Source: a virus
Virus record (IMG/VR): IMGVR_UViG_3300031687_000054
Span: 1 to 34,919 of that record
Reading direction: 5' to 3' (one strand)
Length of the DNA: 34,919 nt
The notes beneath the pieces are model-generated. The model worked only from the letters and a program-made list of their open reading frames with translations. It searched no databases and had not been told where the DNA came from. Within the stretch, counting starts at the first letter, position 1. Each line of letters starts with the position of its first letter. The position numbers and the translations under genes are program-made. This document shows positions 31,367-34,919 of the stretch, in pieces.

Positions 31367-31583
31367 AAAGAAAATACACAAGCATCAAGACACTCCGATA
31401 GTTATAGATTTAACAGGTCCTGATGGAAATGCGTTTGCATTACTTGGATTTGCTAAAAGGTTCTGTATGCAATTAGATAAACCATATGAGGAATTACTTG
31501 AGCAAATGACAAGTGGAGATTACGAGAACTTAATTAAAGTATTCGATGATGCATTCGGTGATTTTGTTATATTAGAAAGATAG
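31359..31583 (+). CDS. Conserved phage-type small protein (74 aa)
   Basis: It overlaps the mini membrane protein by 8 bases. The stretch TPIVIDLTGPDGNAFALLGF followed by AKRFCMQLDKPYEELLEQM is typical of small conserved proteins I recall from T4-like phages, without assigned function. The C-terminus is FDDAFGDFVILER. No metal, nucleotide or membrane motif is visible. A gap of 64 bases precedes the amidoligase gene. Confidence 0.7.
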   Translation: MIRKKIHKHQDTPIVIDLTGPDGNAFALLGFAKRFCMQLDKPYEELLEQMTSGDYENLIKVFDDAFGDFVILER

Positions 31584-31647
31584 TTTCAATATTATCATAA
31601 TATAACTTGAATATATAAACTAACTTAAGTTTAACATATATTCGAGA

Positions 31648-32940
31648 ATGAACACATTTAACGACTCAGAAGTACTGAAAAATTGCCTTGTCGGCGTAGA
31701 ATTCGAGTTCTATTCAAATCTACCAATTGATAAAACAGCAAAAGAACTTGCGACTTTATTAAACAAAAAGATTAGAGTAGAGAAAAAAGCGCACAGTGAC
31801 TTTGAAGTTACTTCCGACGAGTTTAAAATAGAACCAGATATGAGTGGTGGGGAAAAGCTAATGGAGCTTGTTACCGGGCCACAAGAATATTATTCTGCAA
31901 GATTAATGATTATCAATGTTTGTAAATGGATCGAAGAAAACGGTTACACAAACGATAGATCATCAATTCACTTGAACTTATCATTTGATAAAAACAAAAT
32001 AGAAGATAAGTACCGCATCTCTAAAATGAATGTACTTAAATTTATACTTGACTTTAAAGAAGATCAAGTATTTAAATTCTTTCCAGAAAGAAAAGATTCA
32101 GCGTATGCTAAATCTGTCAAATTTGTCTTACCAAAAACAGGCATGAGTTTCTTTAACGGAGAACATATACACTCACAGAACTTCATATATCCTGATTCAA
32201 AATACTACGGAATCAATTTTGATAAAAGACATAAGAACTATTTAGAGTTCAGATATATTGGTGGAGAAGATTGGGAAAAGAAAACTTCAACAATACTACA
32301 CATGCTAGATCAATTCCTAATGCAACTTTGGAATTCGACTGGAGATAAACATTTCACGCCACTTAATGCTTTAGAATTAAAGAGAATACTTTCTGAGAAC
32401 CAGAGAATTATAGATTCTAGGAAAGATTGGAGATTTATAGAGAAGGAATGGAATGATGTACAATTCACAGTTGACTTAACAAAGAATCCTCAAATATTAG
32501 ATTTACATTGGGTTAATATCAAGGAAAGAGTAATGAAACTATTCACGCATGGAACTTTAGTCAAAGGACATATAAATTATGATACTGATACAGGTAAAGT
32601 ACAGGTACAGGATGGGGAGCTAAGATATTGCGTAGAACTAGAAAGATATGATTTTATAAATTGTCACATTAGAGGGGAATTGCTCCACTGTGATTTATTT
32701 AGATGTGAAATTGAGGGATCTGATTTACAATACTGTAGTTTTTATGATAACTGTGAAGTTAACTCTTCAAAAATCAAAAGTAGCTATATTCACCAAAGCG
32801 TCACAGTAAAAGATGGTTATATATATGGTGATGGAATATTAAAAGGTTCAATGATAGGTGGAATCTTTAGAGAAGGAAGATATGACTTAGAGCAAGCAAG
32901 ATTTAAAGATACTGAAAAGATCTTATATAAAGAAGTTTAA
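31648..32940 (+). CDS. Amidoligase-family protein with C-terminal pentapeptide-like repeats (430 aa)
   Basis: The N-terminal region carries hallmarks of the phage/bacterial amidoligase (COOH-NH2 ligase, glutamine-synthetase/GCS-like) family: VGVEFEFYS (15-23), MELVTGPQEYYSARLMI (72-88), DRSSIHLNLSF (103-113) and NYLEFRYIGG (197-206), where Glu, His and Arg would hold metal-ATP and substrate. From about residue 331 the chain becomes a pentapeptide-like solenoid (RYDFINCHIRGELLHCDLF, then CEIEGSDLQYCSFYDN). Family members are predicted to form amide bonds on peptides or cell-wall components; the substrate here is unknown. It sits between small unknown genes and baseplate genes, so virion protein modification is possible. 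Confidence 0.75.
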   Translation: MNTFNDSEVLKNCLVGVEFEFYSNLPIDKTAKELATLLNKKIRVEKKAHSDFEVTSDEFKIEPDMSGGEKLMELVTGPQEYYSARLMIINVCKWIEENGYTNDRSSIHLNLSFDKNKIEDKYRISKMNVLKFILDFKEDQVFKFFPERKDSAYAKSVKFVLPKTGMSFFNGEHIHSQNFIYPDSKYYGINFDKRHKNYLEFRYIGGEDWEKKTSTILHMLDQFLMQLWNSTGDKHFTPLNALELKRILSENQRIIDSRKDWRFIEKEWNDVQFTVDLTKNPQILDLHWVNIKERVMKLFTHGTLVKGHINYDTDTGKVQVQDGELRYCVELERYDFINCHIRGELLHCDLFRCEIEGSDLQYCSFYDNCEVNSSKIKSSYIHQSVTVKDGYIYGDGILKGSMIGGIFREGRYDLEQARFKDTEKILYKEV

Positions 32941-32955
32941 AAATAATAATAAAAA

Positions 32956-33786
32956 ATGAGTAATATATTTGTAGGCAAAGAAGAATGGTTAAGTAATCCA
33001 CAATTTGGTAGTGACTGTTTTAATGAATTCGTTTCAGAATTAGCTGAGGATGTTACAGGGTCTTGTATGATTCCGATGAATTTACCAAAAAAAGAAGTTC
33101 AAAACATCGTTAAAAGAGCAAAGAAATGGTTTTATAAAAACTACGAGTATTCGGTTAAAGAAAGCTTGGTTGTATTACCAGTCGCTTTATTTTCTTCTGA
33201 ATATTTCAAAGCAAATAGATCTATCACACTACCAGGACCTGATGTAACCACAGGAGGAAATGAAATCTATTCCGTATATGGATGTGCAGAAACTGGATCA
33301 AGATGGGGAGGATCATCAGACGTTAATTTCTCTCAAGGAGATTTTTCAACAGAAAGAATGATGATGCAGGGAATGTCTGGAGGAGCTTCAACAGCAGCAG
33401 GCGCAGAAAACCTACAAGCATATGTTATTAATGAAAGTTTCTATGATCTTGCGAGACAGATTATAGAAAACCCAATTAGTTTTCAATATAGTCAATTAAC
33501 ACATGAATTAAAATTCACGGGAGGAACTCCGGTTAAGAATGTTATATTAGAAGTTTATGAAACGATTCCTGAATGTGCGTTATTTAGTGATGAAGCATTT
33601 TTTAGATATTGTGCTGCTAAAATCAAAATATCATTAGGGCAGAAATTAGGTATCTTCGGATTTACATTACCTGGAAATGTTACAGTAAACGCAGATCTTA
33701 TTCAAGGAATGGGAGAGGGAGAATTAGAAGCAGTTATTGAAGAAATAAAGAGTGATGAAGGAACCGATTGGATGATGCATTCTTAA
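32956..33786 (+). CDS. Virion structural protein, possibly neck/tail type (276 aa)
   Basis: The middle and C-terminal part has VLPVALFSSEYFKANRSITL, YSVYGCAETGSRWGG, a Met/Gly/Ser-rich loop (MMMQGMSGGASTAAGAE), YETIPECALFSDEAFFRYCA and LGQKLGIFGFTLPGNVTVN. I recall similar patterns in neck or connector proteins of large myoviruses (T4 gp13/gp14 area), but I cannot assign it firmly. It starts 15 bases after the amidoligase gene and is followed 16 bases later by the gp25-like wedge, so a virion role is likely. Confidence 0.65.
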   Translation: MSNIFVGKEEWLSNPQFGSDCFNEFVSELAEDVTGSCMIPMNLPKKEVQNIVKRAKKWFYKNYEYSVKESLVVLPVALFSSEYFKANRSITLPGPDVTTGGNEIYSVYGCAETGSRWGGSSDVNFSQGDFSTERMMMQGMSGGASTAAGAENLQAYVINESFYDLARQIIENPISFQYSQLTHELKFTGGTPVKNVILEVYETIPECALFSDEAFFRYCAAKIKISLGQKLGIFGFTLPGNVTVNADLIQGMGEGELEAVIEEIKSDEGTDWMMHS

Positions 33787-33802
33787 ACGAATATATAATT
33801 AT

Positions 33803-34156
33803 ATGGAATTTTACATTAAAGATATAGGTGAACCTAACTATAAACCAGATGCTATACAACAAGATGCTGAACTAGGAATGCTATTGACTCAGATCGAGAC
33901 CATGCTTTTTACTAGAAAGGGTGAAGTATTAGGATCTCCTGATTTTGGAGCAAACCTAGAAGATCATGTATATGAATTAAGGTATAATGATTACCAATTA
34001 AAAAAAATAATAGACGAACAGTTGAATGCATATGTGCCTTTGTCTAGAAAATATAACGTAAATGTTACTGTTGAAGTTGTTGAAGATACAACGCACCATG
34101 TAATGTTCTTAGATATTACCGTAGATTCTAGATTTCAACTAGGAGTTTACATATAA
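33803..34156 (+). CDS. Baseplate wedge protein, gp25/GPW family (117 aa)
   Basis: The family core is clear: AELGMLLTQIETMLFTRKGE followed by VLGSPDFGANLEDHVYE, matching the gp25-type pattern in which a Thr-Arg-x-Gly-Glu turn and a Pro-x-Phe-Gly motif are conserved. The C-terminus (VTVEVVEDTTHHVMFLDITV) supplies the last strands. gp25 nucleates sheath attachment at the inner baseplate in contractile tails. Length is near the usual 110-135. It directly precedes a gp6/J-like wedge gene, the standard order. Confidence 0.92.
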   Translation: MEFYIKDIGEPNYKPDAIQQDAELGMLLTQIETMLFTRKGEVLGSPDFGANLEDHVYELRYNDYQLKKIIDEQLNAYVPLSRKYNVNVTVEVVEDTTHHVMFLDITVDSRFQLGVYI

Positions 34157-34173
34157 AATTATAAAAACAAACA

Positions 34174-34919
34174 ATGGCTGAATTTAAATTTTTAAATACA
34201 ACTAGAATCAAAGCAAATGAAATGATCTCCGATACGAGGTCATATATTTCTCGTATATATGGTAGAACCAACGAGTTATTTACAACTGCTTCGCCGTTCT
34301 CGCAAATACTAGATGTATTATCTGAAATTACTAAACTGATTTTCTTCTATATAGAAGATTCAACAGTAGAACAAAACATATTAACCGCACAGAATCCAGA
34401 ATCTATATATGGATTAGCTAGATTAGCCGGTCATGATTCTTTTAGAGGAGCAAGTGCATATGGTGAAATAAAACTAAGATTAAATACGTCAGCAAGTGCT
34501 GATATTTCAGGAGATGCTCTTAATATATCTAAGAATTCAGTAATTAAGTGTACTTCTAACGGGTTAGAATATATTCTTAAAACCAACAATGATCAATTTA
34601 GAATTGAAAAAAGTAATTCTGAGTATATTTATATACCAATAACACAAGGTAAAATAGAATCACAGACAGTTACTTCTCTTGGTGAAAAATTACAGTCTTT
34701 TAATATAGTTGTAAAGGGTAACACAGATCATCACTCGCCTAGAGTTAGTGTTAATAGCGAACTATGGACTAAATTTGATTCATTATATGATATGAAGGTT
34801 GGAACTAAAGGATATTTAGTTAAAACTGGAATTAATGGAGGTTTAGATATTTATTTTGGTAATGGTTCTTTTGGAATGATTCCATCAACAGGAGCTTCTA
34901 TCAATATAGAATACGTAGT
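34174..34919 (+). CDS. Baseplate wedge protein, gp6/J-like, 3'-truncated
   Basis: An open frame from ATG 34174 (MAEFKFLNTTRIKANEMISD) runs past the window end; 248 full codons are visible. Stretches such as FSQILDVLSEITKLIFFYIE, NPESIYGLARLAGHDSFRGA, AYGEIKLRLNTSA and LDIYFGNGSFGMIPSTGASI fit the N-terminal part of large baseplate J/gp6-type wedge proteins: a helix bundle, then a repeated beta domain with the FGNG(S/x)FG turn. Synteny after gp25 supports this. The C-terminal region is not available. Confidence 0.82.
   Translation, partial: MAEFKFLNTTRIKANEMISDTRSYISRIYGRTNELFTTASPFSQILDVLSEITKLIFFYIEDSTVEQNILTAQNPESIYGLARLAGHDSFRGASAYGEIKLRLNTSASADISGDALNISKNSVIKCTSNGLEYILKTNNDQFRIEKSNSEYIYIPITQGKIESQTVTSLGEKLQSFNIVVKGNTDHHSPRVSVNSELWTKFDSLYDMKVGTKGYLVKTGINGGLDIYFGNGSFGMIPSTGASINIEYV

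Overview
The window is a gene-dense, AT-rich (about two thirds A+T by eye) stretch of a large contractile-tailed (T4-like, myovirus-type) phage or prophage. Every gene I can support lies on the + strand. The baseplate genes (LysM/gp53-like wedge, gp27/gpD-like hub, OB-fold spike, gp25-like wedge, gp6/J-like wedge) show a contractile tail. The host is most likely a member of the Bacteroidota, probably a flavobacterium. Reasons: the phage-encoded bS21 resembles Bacteroidota bS21; leaders are A/T-rich with no recognisable Shine-Dalgarno; and a repeated promoter-like block contains a TAnnTTT core like the Bacteroidota -7 element. Host assignment is inference. No gene-free stretch longer than 300 bases exists; the longest gaps (about 110-165 bases) hold terminators, promoters or a hairpin. 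I saw no tRNA, rRNA, CRISPR, integrase, IS element or reverse transcriptase.

Layout. 1-8009: four consecutive collagen-like fibre genes built of Gly-X-Y triplets. The first is cut by the window start and made of nearly identical 9-base units. The third carries a lectin-like globular insert. The fourth ends in a Hint (intein-like) domain. A terminator follows at about 8036-8068. 8122-11536: a 2OG-Fe(II) oxygenase, a two-domain glycosyltransferase and a prolyl-hydroxylase-type 2OG-Fe(II) oxygenase, the last two overlapping by one base. 11541-18170: small unknown genes plus nucleic acid and host-takeover genes: DEDDy exonuclease, class B DnaJ, ribosomal protein bS21, PhoH ATPase, RNase HII, a four-helix membrane protein and a UV-damage endonuclease (UVDE). 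Three small paralogues with a C-terminal EEYEKC motif are interspersed. 18181-20048: two proteins whose N-termini resemble the T4 capsid-targeting peptide. 20150-23139: dCMP deaminase and a run of overlapping unknown genes. 23193-29397: tail/baseplate module. 29460-30728: an S1-domain protein. 30891-32940: small genes and an amidoligase/pentapeptide fusion. 32956-34919: virion protein, gp25-like wedge and the start of a gp6/J-like wedge.

How it may work together. The most interesting hypothesis is that the oxygenase-glycosyltransferase-oxygenase block modifies the collagen-like fibres next door. Lysine and arginine sit essentially only in the Y position of the triplets and threonine is very frequent there; these are the positions hydroxylated or glycosylated in animal, mimiviral and Bacillus collagens. 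A second theme is translation: bS21 and a four-repeat S1 protein in one phage of a host group that does not rely on Shine-Dalgarno pairing. A third is a conserved block of about 56 bases, in four copies, that ends exactly at the start codon of four otherwise unrelated genes and probably defines one co-regulated class.
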